From: Desulfobacteraceae bacterium
GTDB taxonomy: Bacteria > Desulfobacterota > Desulfobacteria > Desulfobacterales > Desulfobacteraceae
Assembly: GCA_016744295.1 (NCBI GenBank)
Contig: JADGEQ010000032.1
Span: 16,496 to 80,495 of the forward strand
Length of the DNA stretch: 64,000 nt
Direction: 5' to 3'
The first letter of the stretch is position 1, and every line of letters starts with the position of its first letter. A program made the position numbers and the translations under genes. Below are positions 31,705 through 39,916 of the stretch, one piece after another. The notes under the pieces were generated by a model that worked only from the letters and a program-made list of their open reading frames with translations, was not told the DNA's origin and made no database searches.

Positions 31705-31770
31705 CGTCATATCCTCCAAAAAATAAAAAGATTAATAAACCATCTGTATCAATACATTGTTCGGCCTGTT

Positions 31771-31789
31771 TTGATTCATCTTTAATCAA
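31771..31789. promoter_or_regulatory. Inverted repeat upstream of rubredoxin-roo
   Basis: TTGATT-CATCTTT-AATCAA is a perfect 6-7-6 inverted repeat 67 bp before the rubredoxin start. It resembles an FNR half-site pair (TTGAT/ATCAA) but the spacing is 9 rather than 4, so the binding protein is unknown. Confidence 0.4.
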
Positions 31790-31946
31790 CTCAATTGCAA
31801 CTTATTTCAACTGATTTAAAAGTTTAATGCAAAGGCCGTGCCTTAAAATGAGAGCCTAAGATGGATGATAAAAAAGGGTTTCAACTTGATTGGTATTATT
31901 ATAGTATAAGAGATTCAAAATCAATGAATCATTTTATAAAAGAGAT

Positions 31947-33323
31947 ATGATGATAGACCGGATATATACAAAAAAAACCACCATTAATGTGCCGATTGAA
32001 CAATTGTTTGCCTGGCATGCCAGGAATGGGGCGATTCAGAGATTGACACCCCCCTGGGCCCCCCTTAAACTGATCTCCCGGGTTGGGAATGGGATTGATA
32101 AAGGTGTCCGGGTCCGCTTTCAAATGCGTCTGTTTAAAATCCCCATGGTATGGGAAGCCGAACACGTCGATTACCAGGAAAATGTTTTGTTTCAGGATCA
32201 CCAGACAAAGGGACCTTTTGGCAAATGGGTCCATACTCATCTGTTTCACGCCCAGGGTAAAAACAGTTCTGTCATGGAGGACCGGGTGGCCTATAAACTG
32301 CCCCTGGGCTTTTTAAGCCTTCCCTTCTATAACCATGCTAAAAAAGAGTTGGCAAGGGTTTTTGACTACCGCCACAGGGTGCTGAAACATGATCTGGAAC
32401 AGAGGGCAGATAAGGTCAAAAAACAGCGAATCCTCATTTCAGGTGCCAGCGGCACCATTGGCTCGATTCTGGTGCCTTTTCTGCGAACCTGCGGCCACGA
32501 GGTGATCTGCCTGGTCCGCAATTGTTCAAACCTTGCCGATGATGAGCTTTATTGGGACCCCTATAATGGTGTTTTGGACATAGAAAAAGCAGGTCCCATT
32601 GACGGGGTGATCAATTTGAACGGGGCGGATATATCCCGGGGTAAATGGACTGACAGGCAAAAACAGCTGATCATCGATTCTAGGGTAAAACCCACCGCGC
32701 TGTTGGCTGAAAAAATAAGCAAGATGGTTGATCCGCCGTCGATTTTCATTTCCTCCTCGGCCATTGGGCTGTACGGGGATGGTGAGGATCGGGTGATTGA
32801 TGAAAAGGAGACCGTGGGCAACTCTTTTATCTCTTCTGTCTGCGATCAATGGGAGACTGCCTCTTTAACGGCTGAAGCCGCAGGTATCCGGACGGTTCAG
32901 TTGCGTATCGGGGTGGTGTTAACCCCGGCCGGGGGTGCCCTTGCCAGGATGATGCTGCCATTTTCTCTGGGGCTTGGCACCCGGCTGTCCCACGGCAACC
33001 AGTATATGAGTTGGATCAGCATGGATGATGCCCTGTCGGGTATCCTCCATATCCTGGAAAACCAGGCCATTCACGGGCCGGTAAATTTGACTGCACCCCA
33101 TCCTGTGACCAACAAAGAATTTACCCGTTCCCTTGGCCGGGTATTTTCCCGGCCGGCTTTTTTTGTAATTCCCCGGTGGGTGGCCGTGGGGCTCTGGGGC
33201 GATATGGGAAAAGAGACACTTTTGACCAGTGCCCGGGTGGTCCCGGAAAAACTACTGAAAAACGGATTTGTTTTTGAGCATAGTGAACTGATCCCGGCAT
33301 TGAAAGATATGCTGGGAAGGTGA
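31947..33323 (+). CDS. SRPBCC domain fused to TIGR01777 epimerase
   Basis: A 458-residue fusion. Residues 1-155 form a SRPBCC/START-like ligand-binding domain (INVPIEQLFAWHARNGAIQRLTPPW, VRFQMRLFKIPMVWEAEH, FGKWVHTHLF). Residues about 160-458 are a TIGR01777 NAD(P)-binding epimerase domain, with ILISGASGTIGSILVPFL, INLNGADISRGKW and the catalytic-type SAIGLYGDGEDRVI. Fusions of this kind are known in the family, but their substrate is not. A second, unfused copy of the epimerase is at 14489. The start is preceded by AAAGAGAT, a moderate ribosome site. Confidence 0.88.
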   Translation: MMIDRIYTKKTTINVPIEQLFAWHARNGAIQRLTPPWAPLKLISRVGNGIDKGVRVRFQMRLFKIPMVWEAEHVDYQENVLFQDHQTKGPFGKWVHTHLFHAQGKNSSVMEDRVAYKLPLGFLSLPFYNHAKKELARVFDYRHRVLKHDLEQRADKVKKQRILISGASGTIGSILVPFLRTCGHEVICLVRNCSNLADDELYWDPYNGVLDIEKAGPIDGVINLNGADISRGKWTDRQKQLIIDSRVKPTALLAEKISKMVDPPSIFISSSAIGLYGDGEDRVIDEKETVGNSFISSVCDQWETASLTAEAAGIRTVQLRIGVVLTPAGGALARMMLPFSLGLGTRLSHGNQYMSWISMDDALSGILHILENQAIHGPVNLTAPHPVTNKEFTRSLGRVFSRPAFFVIPRWVAVGLWGDMGKETLLTSARVVPEKLLKNGFVFEHSELIPALKDMLGR

Positions 33324-33376
33324 TATGTTTATACGCCCAAACACCGAATAATTTAAAATTGTTAGCTTGAACCCTG

Positions 33377-33418
33377 TAATTAAAACCCGATAATTAAAAA
33401 CAGATAACGAAAAACGGA
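33377..33418 (+). repeat. Three 14-bp tandem repeats before the 33426 start codon
   Basis: Units TAATTAAAACCCGA, TAATTAAAAACAGA and TAACGAAAAACGGA follow one another and end 7 bp before the ATG. They occupy the place where a ribosome site is expected; none is evident. Confidence 0.8.
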
Positions 33419-33425
33419 TAAAATA

Positions 33426-34598
33426 ATGAATAATAAATTAAAAGCCCTGTTCTCTTTTTTGATGATCACGGCCCTTGCATTCGGATTCATCAACATCTAT
33501 TTTCCCGCTGCAAATTATAGTTTTGAAAGGCTGCATATCTTTTTGTTTAATTTGTGCACGGGTGGTTCAATCTTATTGTATTATACCCAGGGGCACACCA
33601 GGGTATCCAAAACCGTTCGTCTTTTTTTCCTGGGATCACTGATATATGCATTTTCCGCTTTTTTTCTGGTATATCCTTTGACCATCCTTGTTTCCGCCGC
33701 CCTCTATATCTTGGTGGAAAAGGTGCGTATCGAACATTTTTCCCTTTTCCCCATTCAGTTTTTTCAAAAAAAAGTCAGTGTGGCCGATAAATTCCACCAG
33801 GCTTCCCTGCTATGCCTGTCCACGGGCATTGTCATGGCCTCCCTGGTTATTTTAAACAATGAATACTTTAAATGGGTTACCATGGAAAAACTGACCTTGA
33901 ATACCTTCTTTCTGGGGTTTTCTTTTCCCTTGTCTCTGATCACCCTTTCCCTTGTTTTTTCAATGTTGAAAAAAATCGAAGGATCCGGCCGGAAGATTAT
34001 CATGGAATTTTGTTTCTGGACCATTACCCTGGGGGTTATCATCTTTTTCATTTTTATCCTGTTTGAACGCTTTATTCCCCAGATATTTGTCACAACAGCA
34101 CTGTTTATAGCTGTTGTGACGGTTTTTTGTCTGTATTCAACCTTTGCGGACAAGATGCAGCAAAAGATGTTTTTGACGTCGGGCATCGGTTTTTTGATTC
34201 TTACAGCCATCTCCGGTATCCTCTATATTTTTCTCCAGATGGCAGATGACTATAATCCGGAACGAACAAAATGGCTGCTCCACATGCATGTTTTTGCCTC
34301 CCTTTACGGCTGGAACCTCTGTGGGTTGTCCGTTATCTGCAGGTTTGATGATTTCCCCATCAAACTCCATTCCCCCACGGTTATTTTTATCCATTGGCTC
34401 ACGGCAATTGTTCTGGCCCCCCTGGGGGTTTTTTATGGTTGGTTTGCTCTGCTGGCCATTGCAGGATACGCCTTTATAACCATCACCCTGTTCTTCAGCA
34501 GCAACCACAGCGAGCTATCCCTGAAGGCTGATACAGGGAAGGCTGATACAGGCAGGGCTGATACCCAGAAAAAAATTCCCAGTGGAGCGATTGAATAA
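33426..34598 (+). CDS. Polytopic membrane protein of unknown function
   Basis: A 390-residue protein with about eleven predicted membrane helices from residue 5 to 360. I do not recognise the family with certainty. The C-terminal part contains HMHVFASLYGWNLCGLSVICRFDDFP and FIHWLTAIVLAPLGVFYG; His in helices resembles heme-copper or NnrS-like membrane proteins, but not enough to assign one. The last 20 residues carry a pentapeptide repeat ADTG(K/R), made of three 15-bp units. The next gene starts 16 bp downstream. No ribosome site is visible because 14-bp repeats fill that region. Confidence 0.75.
   Translation: MNNKLKALFSFLMITALAFGFINIYFPAANYSFERLHIFLFNLCTGGSILLYYTQGHTRVSKTVRLFFLGSLIYAFSAFFLVYPLTILVSAALYILVEKVRIEHFSLFPIQFFQKKVSVADKFHQASLLCLSTGIVMASLVILNNEYFKWVTMEKLTLNTFFLGFSFPLSLITLSLVFSMLKKIEGSGRKIIMEFCFWTITLGVIIFFIFILFERFIPQIFVTTALFIAVVTVFCLYSTFADKMQQKMFLTSGIGFLILTAISGILYIFLQMADDYNPERTKWLLHMHVFASLYGWNLCGLSVICRFDDFPIKLHSPTVIFIHWLTAIVLAPLGVFYGWFALLAIAGYAFITITLFFSSNHSELSLKADTGKADTGRADTQKKIPSGAIE
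34527..34571 (+). repeat. 15-bp in-frame repeat at the membrane protein C-terminus
   Basis: Units at 34527, 34542 and 34557 encode ADTGK, ADTGR and ADTQK, placed in the hydrophilic cytoplasmic tail. Confidence 0.85.
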
Positions 34599-34614
34599 TG
34601 GAGAGATTAAATAG

Positions 34615-35604
34615 ATGAGAAACTGGGATAAAATAAAGCTGTTTTTCACCCAGTTTAGCAAAGGAGATCGGGTGCTGGTCGTGATCAATGCGGATCCCGA
34701 TGCCATTGCCTCTGCCATGGCAATAAAGCGGATCCTCTGGCGAAAGGTAGCAGAGGTCAGTATTGCCCATTTTAACCTGATCAGCCGCCCGGATAACCTG
34801 GCATTGATCGAATATACCGAGTCCGGTCTTGTCTCCCTGGAATCCATAGACAAAAATAGTTTCCATAGGTTTGTGGTGGTTGATTCCCAGCCGGATCACC
34901 ATGAGGCCTTTGCTCAATTTTCCTATGATGCTATCATTGATCATCATCCCCTATCCTGTAATGACGCCACTTATGCGGATATCCGGTCCGGGTACGGGGC
35001 CTGTTCCACCATCATGACCGAATATTTGAAAACCCTTAAAATTAAACCCTCGGCAAAACTTTCCGCCGCCTTGATGCTGGGTATTAAGACCGATACGGCC
35101 GATTTTACCCGGCAGACCAGTCTCCGGGATATCAGGGCCTTCCAGTATTTGTATCGGTTTACAGACATGAATATTGTCACAAAGGTTGAACGGGCATTGA
35201 TATCAGAGGCAAATATGGATTTTCTCGGCACTGCCATAAAAAAAAGGAAGGTGATCAATAATCGGGCATTTTTCCATGCCGGAATTATTTCCAAACCCGA
35301 TGAGCTGGTGGTGGTGGCAGATTTCTTTTTGAATATTGCCCGGATTAACTGGAGCATAATTTCAGGGGTAATGGAACAAGAACTGATCATCATTCTGCGC
35401 AATGATGGGTTGAGAAAAGGAGCGGGAAATACTGCCAAGGAGGCATTTGGGAAATTTGGTTCTGCCGGGGGGCATAAAACCATGGCCAGGGCTGAACTTG
35501 ATCTGAAACTTATCCTGAAACAGATCAAGGGGGTGAGTCAAAAAGCCCTGGCGGACTGGATTGTCTGCCGGATTGAAAAGACGGCCGGAAAGAAAATAGT
35601 ATAA
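34615..35604 (+). CDS. DHH-family phosphoesterase (NrnA/RecJ-like)
   Basis: A 329-residue protein with the DHH phosphoesterase motifs: VLVVINADPDAIASAMAI (motif I), FVVVDSQPDHH (motif II), IIDHHPLS (DHH motif III) and ALMLGIKTDTADF (motif IV). The DHHA1 domain ends with GSAGGHKTMARAEL. Members degrade short oligoribonucleotides (nanoRNA), pAp or cyclic dinucleotide products. The first His of the common motif I is replaced by Asn-Ala in this copy. The gene starts 16 bp after the membrane protein, probably in one transcript; GGAGAG precedes the ATG. Confidence 0.88.
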   Translation: MRNWDKIKLFFTQFSKGDRVLVVINADPDAIASAMAIKRILWRKVAEVSIAHFNLISRPDNLALIEYTESGLVSLESIDKNSFHRFVVVDSQPDHHEAFAQFSYDAIIDHHPLSCNDATYADIRSGYGACSTIMTEYLKTLKIKPSAKLSAALMLGIKTDTADFTRQTSLRDIRAFQYLYRFTDMNIVTKVERALISEANMDFLGTAIKKRKVINNRAFFHAGIISKPDELVVVADFFLNIARINWSIISGVMEQELIIILRNDGLRKGAGNTAKEAFGKFGSAGGHKTMARAELDLKLILKQIKGVSQKALADWIVCRIEKTAGKKIV

Positions 35605-35790
35605 TATCCGGCGCCAGTTTGCAGTTTTCCTTCATTGTAAAATATACATTTTTAGAATCAGTTTATAAGGATGTCACTTCTTACAAATCCTGAATCCTCT
35701 ATCAGGATAATGCAAGTTAACCTTTGAGATTTCATCGCCTTGGACCTGATTCCGGCGGGTAGTAATCCCAGGGGAATGCCGTAAAAAAAC

Positions 35791-35853
35791 TTGACAATTT
35801 AGGTGAAGTTTTCTATTTTCCGCTTTTCATTAAGCACTAATGCAAGTGCTTAA
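35791..35853 (+). promoter_or_regulatory. Promoter and MarR-type operator for the 35867 regulator
   Basis: TTGACA at 35791-35796 with a weak -10 (TCTATT) about 16 bp later is followed by TTAAGCACT-AATGCA-AGTGCTTAA (35830-35853), a perfect 9-6-9 inverted repeat. It lies just downstream of the expected start site and 13 bp before the start codon of a MarR-type regulator, suggesting self-repression. Confidence 0.65.
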
Positions 35854-35866
35854 GTTGGGGAGAGTG

Positions 35867-36832
35867 ATGAAGGTATATGAAATGGCCGGGGAACTGATGA
35901 TCGGTTCCCGGATGAAACGGCTGGGTGAAAAATTTTTTTCCGATGTGTCCAAGGTCTATAAATCCCAGGGTATCCCCTTTGAGACAGCCTATTTTCCTGT
36001 TTTTTATCTTTTGAATTTACATCAAGCCCTGACGGTTTCCGATGTGGCCCGGGAACTGGAAATCACCCAGTCCGGTGCCAGTCAGATGATTACCGTTTTG
36101 GTGAAAAATGGGCTGGTCTGTTATGCCAGAAACAGGGATGATAAACGTATCCGCACCATTTCTTTCACTTCCGAGGGAAGTCAATTGCTGCGCCGTGTGG
36201 AACCGGTTTGGGAGGCCATTGAAAATTGTTTCAGACAGCTTTTGGAGGAGGGGGAGAACAGCCGGTACTTTGTCCAGGCCATGGGGGATATTGAAGAAAG
36301 TATGATTAGGGAGCCTCTTTTTTCAAGGGTTTCCAAAGCGTTAGAAAAAAGGCTTCTTTTGAAAAATATTCTTTTTTTTCCCTACCATCAAACACAGGAA
36401 GAGGCCTACAAAAAATTAGCCCTTTCCTGGCTGATTGAAAATCGTTTTGCCAAAATCGATGATACTGACTTTATCAATCAAATTGACAGGATGGTTGAAT
36501 CCGGTCAGGGGATTGTCCGGCTGGTCAAAACTCAAAATCAGGTGATCGGCGCCTTTTGTGTTTCAAAGAGGGAAGATGCCGGTGCTGAAACCCGCCATGA
36601 GATTCTGGTTTTTTCGGTCAAGGATTCCTGGCGCCATCTGGGTTTGGAACAATTGCTTTTGTTTCAATTATTGGAAACACTAAAGGAAGAAAAAATTGAC
36701 AGGATTTCCATCACCCTGGACAGGGGATTGGCCTGCTTGATCAAATTATTCAAGTCAGCCGGATTTTTTCTGGATTGTCTGGAGAAAAATGAAAAAAATG
36801 AAGCTGGTTTTGTCCTGACTAAAAAAGTGTGA
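35867..36832 (+). CDS. MarR-type regulator fused to a GNAT acetyltransferase domain
   Basis: A 321-residue protein. I chose ATG 35867 because GGGGAGAG lies close upstream; the ATG at 35840 falls inside the operator palindrome. Residues about 1-150 are a MarR winged helix (LTVSDVARELEITQSGASQMITVLVKNGLV, then wing RNRDDKRIRTISFT). Residues about 185-320 resemble a GNAT domain (IGAFCVSKREDAG..., VFSVKDSWRHLGLEQLLLFQLLE). Such fusions usually bind a small ligand and control nearby genes. The next genes encode a polar amino acid ABC transporter, a plausible target, and the palindrome upstream suggests autoregulation. Confidence 0.85.
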   Translation: MKVYEMAGELMIGSRMKRLGEKFFSDVSKVYKSQGIPFETAYFPVFYLLNLHQALTVSDVARELEITQSGASQMITVLVKNGLVCYARNRDDKRIRTISFTSEGSQLLRRVEPVWEAIENCFRQLLEEGENSRYFVQAMGDIEESMIREPLFSRVSKALEKRLLLKNILFFPYHQTQEEAYKKLALSWLIENRFAKIDDTDFINQIDRMVESGQGIVRLVKTQNQVIGAFCVSKREDAGAETRHEILVFSVKDSWRHLGLEQLLLFQLLETLKEEKIDRISITLDRGLACLIKLFKSAGFFLDCLEKNEKNEAGFVLTKKV

Positions 36833-36940
36833 CAATTTAGGGTTAAAAGAGGGTTATTTGCTGGTATGACAACCGGCTTTATTTATAGAAACGGGGTGGG
36901 TACCACTCCAATTACACCAACAAAGAAAAGGAGTTATAAA

Positions 36941-37693
36941 ATGTTTAAAAGAAATTTGGTAATCCTGGTCGGTATCATGGCACTTCTCCTTGCAGGAAGC
37001 AGTCAGGCCCTGGCAGGAAAGAAACTTGTGAACGGAATTGATGCAAACTTTCCTCCCTTTGCCTTTATTGACAAGACAGGAACCCCCAGCGGTTTTGATG
37101 TGGAAGCCATGAATTGGATTGCAAAGGAGATGGGCTATGAAGTTACACACAAAGCCTTTGACTGGGATGGGATTGTGACCAGCCTGCTCACCAAAAAAAT
37201 CGATATGGTTGCCTCGGGCATGAGCATTACAGAGGATCGTCTTAAAATGGTCAACTTTACCAATCCCTATTGGAAAATCAAACAGGTGATGGTGGTTAAA
37301 AAAGAATCTGATTTGAGTCTGGACGACCTGCTTAGGGGCAATAAGCTGATAGGTGTTCAGCAGGGAACCTCCGAAGCCAAATGGCTCAAGGATGAAGCCA
37401 AGAAAAATGGATGGAATCTGGAACTCAGATATTACAACTCTTCTCCTTTGGCAGTTGAAGATATTCTCAACGGAAGAATTGCAGGGGCGGCCATGGACGA
37501 TGCCCCTGCAAAGGATGCTGCCGGTAAAAAAGCGGTCAAGAGCATTGGTACCTTTGGCATGCATTCCGAAGATTTCGGATATGCCATCCGCAAGGAAGAC
37601 ACTCAGCTCATGACCGATATGAATGAAGGTCTTAAACGACTCATGGCCTCCCCCCATTGGAAAGAATTGATCAAAAAATACGATATAAAATAG
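36941..37693 (+). CDS. Polar amino acid ABC transporter, periplasmic binding protein
   Basis: A 250-residue SBP_bac_3 protein. ATG 36941 is used because AAAGGAG precedes it; the frame to 36866 is untranslated leader. A Sec signal peptide (LVILVGIMALLLAGSSQALA) is cleaved after about residue 24. The domain starts LVNGIDANFPPFAFIDKTGTPSGFDVEAMNWIAKEMG and includes TSLLTKKIDMVASGMSITEDRLKMVNFTNPY, both typical of polar amino acid binders. The Arg and Asp that clamp the amino acid are expected in GMSITEDR and the late GAAMDDAPA. It works with the permeases and ATPase downstream. Confidence 0.94.
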   Translation: MFKRNLVILVGIMALLLAGSSQALAGKKLVNGIDANFPPFAFIDKTGTPSGFDVEAMNWIAKEMGYEVTHKAFDWDGIVTSLLTKKIDMVASGMSITEDRLKMVNFTNPYWKIKQVMVVKKESDLSLDDLLRGNKLIGVQQGTSEAKWLKDEAKKNGWNLELRYYNSSPLAVEDILNGRIAGAAMDDAPAKDAAGKKAVKSIGTFGMHSEDFGYAIRKEDTQLMTDMNEGLKRLMASPHWKELIKKYDIK

Positions 37694-37699
37694 AACACA

Positions 37700-37728
37700 G
37701 GGCCTGGGTCGATTTTGTACCCGGGCCC
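37700..37728 (+). terminator. Stem-loop between binding protein and permease genes
   Basis: GGGCCTGGGT pairs with ACCCGGGCCC around a 9-base loop with one G-U pair. Only a short T-run follows, so it probably acts as a partial terminator or mRNA stabiliser, giving more binding protein than permease. Confidence 0.7.
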
Positions 37729-37747
37729 TTTGTTCCGGGTTTATAGA

Positions 37748-38425
37748 ATGATAGAAAGTTTGAATGCAATAAAAGAATCCTTGCCCTATCTCCTCCAGGG
37801 CGGCGTGATTACAATGGTGATAGTGGTTGGCGCCATGGCCCTAGGGTTGGTTCTGGGGCTTTGCATGGCCGTGGGGCAGGTTTACGGGCACCCGATTCTC
37901 AAACGGGTCATTGGGGTCTATATCTGGTTTTTCCAGGGGGTTCCGACGCTGGTTCTCCTTTTTCTGTTTTATTTTGGGCTGTTCAATTATATCGGCCTCA
38001 ACATCAGTGCCGTTGCAGCGGTAACAGTGGTTTTGGGGATGGCCACCGCAGCTTACCAGGCCAACATTTTCCGGGGGGCAATTCTTCTGCTCCCCGAGGG
38101 CCAGTTTAAGGCGGCCAGCGCCCTCGGTATGGGGGACTTCCAGGCGATTACCAGCATTATACTTCCCCAGGTGTTGCGGCTGTCCATACCTGCCTGGTCC
38201 AATGAATTTTCCATTGTTCTCAAGGATTCAGCCCTGGCCTTTGTCCTTGGTGCACCGGAAATCATGGCCAGGGCCAAATTTATTGCCTCCCGAACCTACC
38301 AGCATCTTCCCCTGTATATTATCGCCGGAATTATTTATTTTGTCCTTACCTGGGCAGGTGTGATACTCCTTGCGAAACTGGAAAAAACCGTCAGAATACC
38401 CGGCTATTCGAACAAAGGAATGTAA
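37748..38425 (+). CDS. Polar amino acid ABC transporter permease (HisM/GlnP type)
   Basis: A 225-residue inner-membrane permease with about five helices. It starts at ATG 37748; an upstream TTG at 37715 lies in the stem-loop. The ATPase-contact EAA loop is ALGMGDFQAITSIILPQVLRLSIPAWSNEF. VFFQGVPTLVLLFLFYFG-like sequence (WFFQGVPTLVLLFLFYFGLF) is the conserved RGTP-type region, with GVP instead of GTP. It is one of two permeases that flank the ATPase gene, expected to form a heterodimer. The ribosome site is weak. Confidence 0.92.
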   Translation: MIESLNAIKESLPYLLQGGVITMVIVVGAMALGLVLGLCMAVGQVYGHPILKRVIGVYIWFFQGVPTLVLLFLFYFGLFNYIGLNISAVAAVTVVLGMATAAYQANIFRGAILLLPEGQFKAASALGMGDFQAITSIILPQVLRLSIPAWSNEFSIVLKDSALAFVLGAPEIMARAKFIASRTYQHLPLYIIAGIIYFVLTWAGVILLAKLEKTVRIPGYSNKGM

Positions 38426-38428
38426 ACA

Positions 38429-39181
38429 ATGGGTGATCCCATTCTCAGAGTTGAAAATATATGTAAATCCTTTAATGGTGACCCCATTATCAAGGGTGTG
38501 GATGTTAGTCTGGCCAAGGGGGAGATCAAAATTCTCATCGGGCCTTCCGGGGGAGGGAAAAGCACCCTTCTCCAGTGTATGAACTGTCTTGTTACCCCGG
38601 ATTCGGGTAAATTCTGGCTGGAAGAAAAAGTTGTGGATATTTCAAATAAACAGCAGCTTTACAGCTACCGGCAACAGGTGGGGATGATTTTTCAGGATTT
38701 TAACCTGTTTGATCATTTAACCGCCATCGATAATCTGACCATTGCCCTTCGCAAGGTTAAAAAGATGGGTAAAAAAGAAGCCACCGCCCGGGCCATGACC
38801 GAACTTTCCCAGGTGGGACTGGCAGATAAAAAATATTTGTATCCTGCAGAACTTTCCGGGGGGCAAAAGCAGCGGGTCGCCATTGCAAGGGCATTGGCCA
38901 TGGACCCCAAGGTGCTTCTTCTGGACGAACCCACCTCGGCCCTGGACCCGGAGGTGATGGGGGAGGTGATTGATGTGATCCGCAACCTTGCCCGAAAGGG
39001 GATGACCATGATCATGGCCACCCATCAGATCAACCTTATCCGGACCCTGGCCGATGAAATCCTTTTCATGGATGCGGGATATGTGGTGGAACAGGGAACG
39101 CCTAAAGCCCTGCTGGTCCCGGGAAGCAGAAGCCAGGGTTTTTGCGATAAACTCGACCTCGTTACAGGGGAAAACAGGTGA
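38429..39181 (+). CDS. Polar amino acid ABC transporter ATP-binding protein (GlnQ/HisP type)
   Basis: A 250-residue ABC ATPase with Walker A GPSGGGKSTLLQ, Q-loop GMIFQDFNLF, signature LSGGQKQRVAIARALAMDP, Walker B VLLLDEPTSALDPE and switch His ATHQINL. Length and the VVEQGTPKALL ending match the HisP/GlnQ group. It powers uptake of a polar amino acid with the two flanking permeases. The start follows the first permease by 3 bp, and its stop shares a base with the next start, so the three are tightly coupled. Confidence 0.96.
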   Translation: MGDPILRVENICKSFNGDPIIKGVDVSLAKGEIKILIGPSGGGKSTLLQCMNCLVTPDSGKFWLEEKVVDISNKQQLYSYRQQVGMIFQDFNLFDHLTAIDNLTIALRKVKKMGKKEATARAMTELSQVGLADKKYLYPAELSGGQKQRVAIARALAMDPKVLLLDEPTSALDPEVMGEVIDVIRNLARKGMTMIMATHQINLIRTLADEILFMDAGYVVEQGTPKALLVPGSRSQGFCDKLDLVTGENR

Positions 39182-39843
39182 TGCTCTCCCCTTTTTATCA
39201 GGAACTTGTCGAATCCCTGAACCGAGGGTTTTTAATGAGCATCGGCCTTATTGTTCCCTCGGCCATGGGCGGGGTTTGCATCGGCATAATTGCAGGATGC
39301 CTCAGGGCATTTGGGGATTCCTTTGTCAGGAAAATCTGTGACATCTATGCTTCCATCTTCCGGGGCACCCCCCTGGTGGTTCAGCTGTTTGTCCTGTATT
39401 TTGGTCTTCCCAATCTGGGCATTTACCTTTCTCCCTATTGGGCTGCGGTGATTGGGTTCATGCTGTGCAGTGGTGCCTATCAGTCGGAATATATCCGGGG
39501 GGCACTTCTTTCCATTAAGCGGAACCAGTATTTTGGGGCCCAGGCCCTGGGATTTTCCAAGTTTCAGTCCATCATATGGGTCATCATTCCCCAGGCCATG
39601 CGCAAGGCCATGCCCGGCTGCGGAAATGAGATCGTCTACCTGATCAAGTATTCTTCCCTGGCATATGTGGTGACATTCATGGAGCTGACCGGAGAGGGAA
39701 AGACCATTGCCACGGAATATTTCCGGTTTACCGAGGTGTTTGCCATCATCGGGCTTTATTACCTTTTTCTGGTTTCTTTGGCCACACTCATGTTGAAGAA
39801 AATAGAACGAGCCATCCATATTCCGGGATTTGGAAAATCCTGA
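39181..39843 (+). CDS. Polar amino acid ABC transporter permease (second)
   Basis: A 220-residue permease with about five membrane helices. The RGTP motif is intact (ASIFRGTPLVVQLFVLYFG), and the EAA loop reads ALGFSKFQSIIWVIIPQAMRKAMPGCGNE. ATG 39181 overlaps the ATPase stop by one base; a GTG at 39178 is an alternative start. It pairs with the permease at 37748. The order binding protein, permease, ATPase, permease is unusual but occurs in this family. Confidence 0.93.
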   Translation: MLSPFYQELVESLNRGFLMSIGLIVPSAMGGVCIGIIAGCLRAFGDSFVRKICDIYASIFRGTPLVVQLFVLYFGLPNLGIYLSPYWAAVIGFMLCSGAYQSEYIRGALLSIKRNQYFGAQALGFSKFQSIIWVIIPQAMRKAMPGCGNEIVYLIKYSSLAYVVTFMELTGEGKTIATEYFRFTEVFAIIGLYYLFLVSLATLMLKKIERAIHIPGFGKS

Positions 39844-39916
39844 AAAGAAAAATTTGTTAAAAAATGCAGTTTAAAAGGGGAGTGTTATTTTATGGGAAAT
39901 TGGTTGGGGGTGAACC

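Noticed and set aside
31771..31789. Canonical FNR site
   Set aside because: Half-sites TTGAT and ATCAA are 9 bp apart rather than 4.
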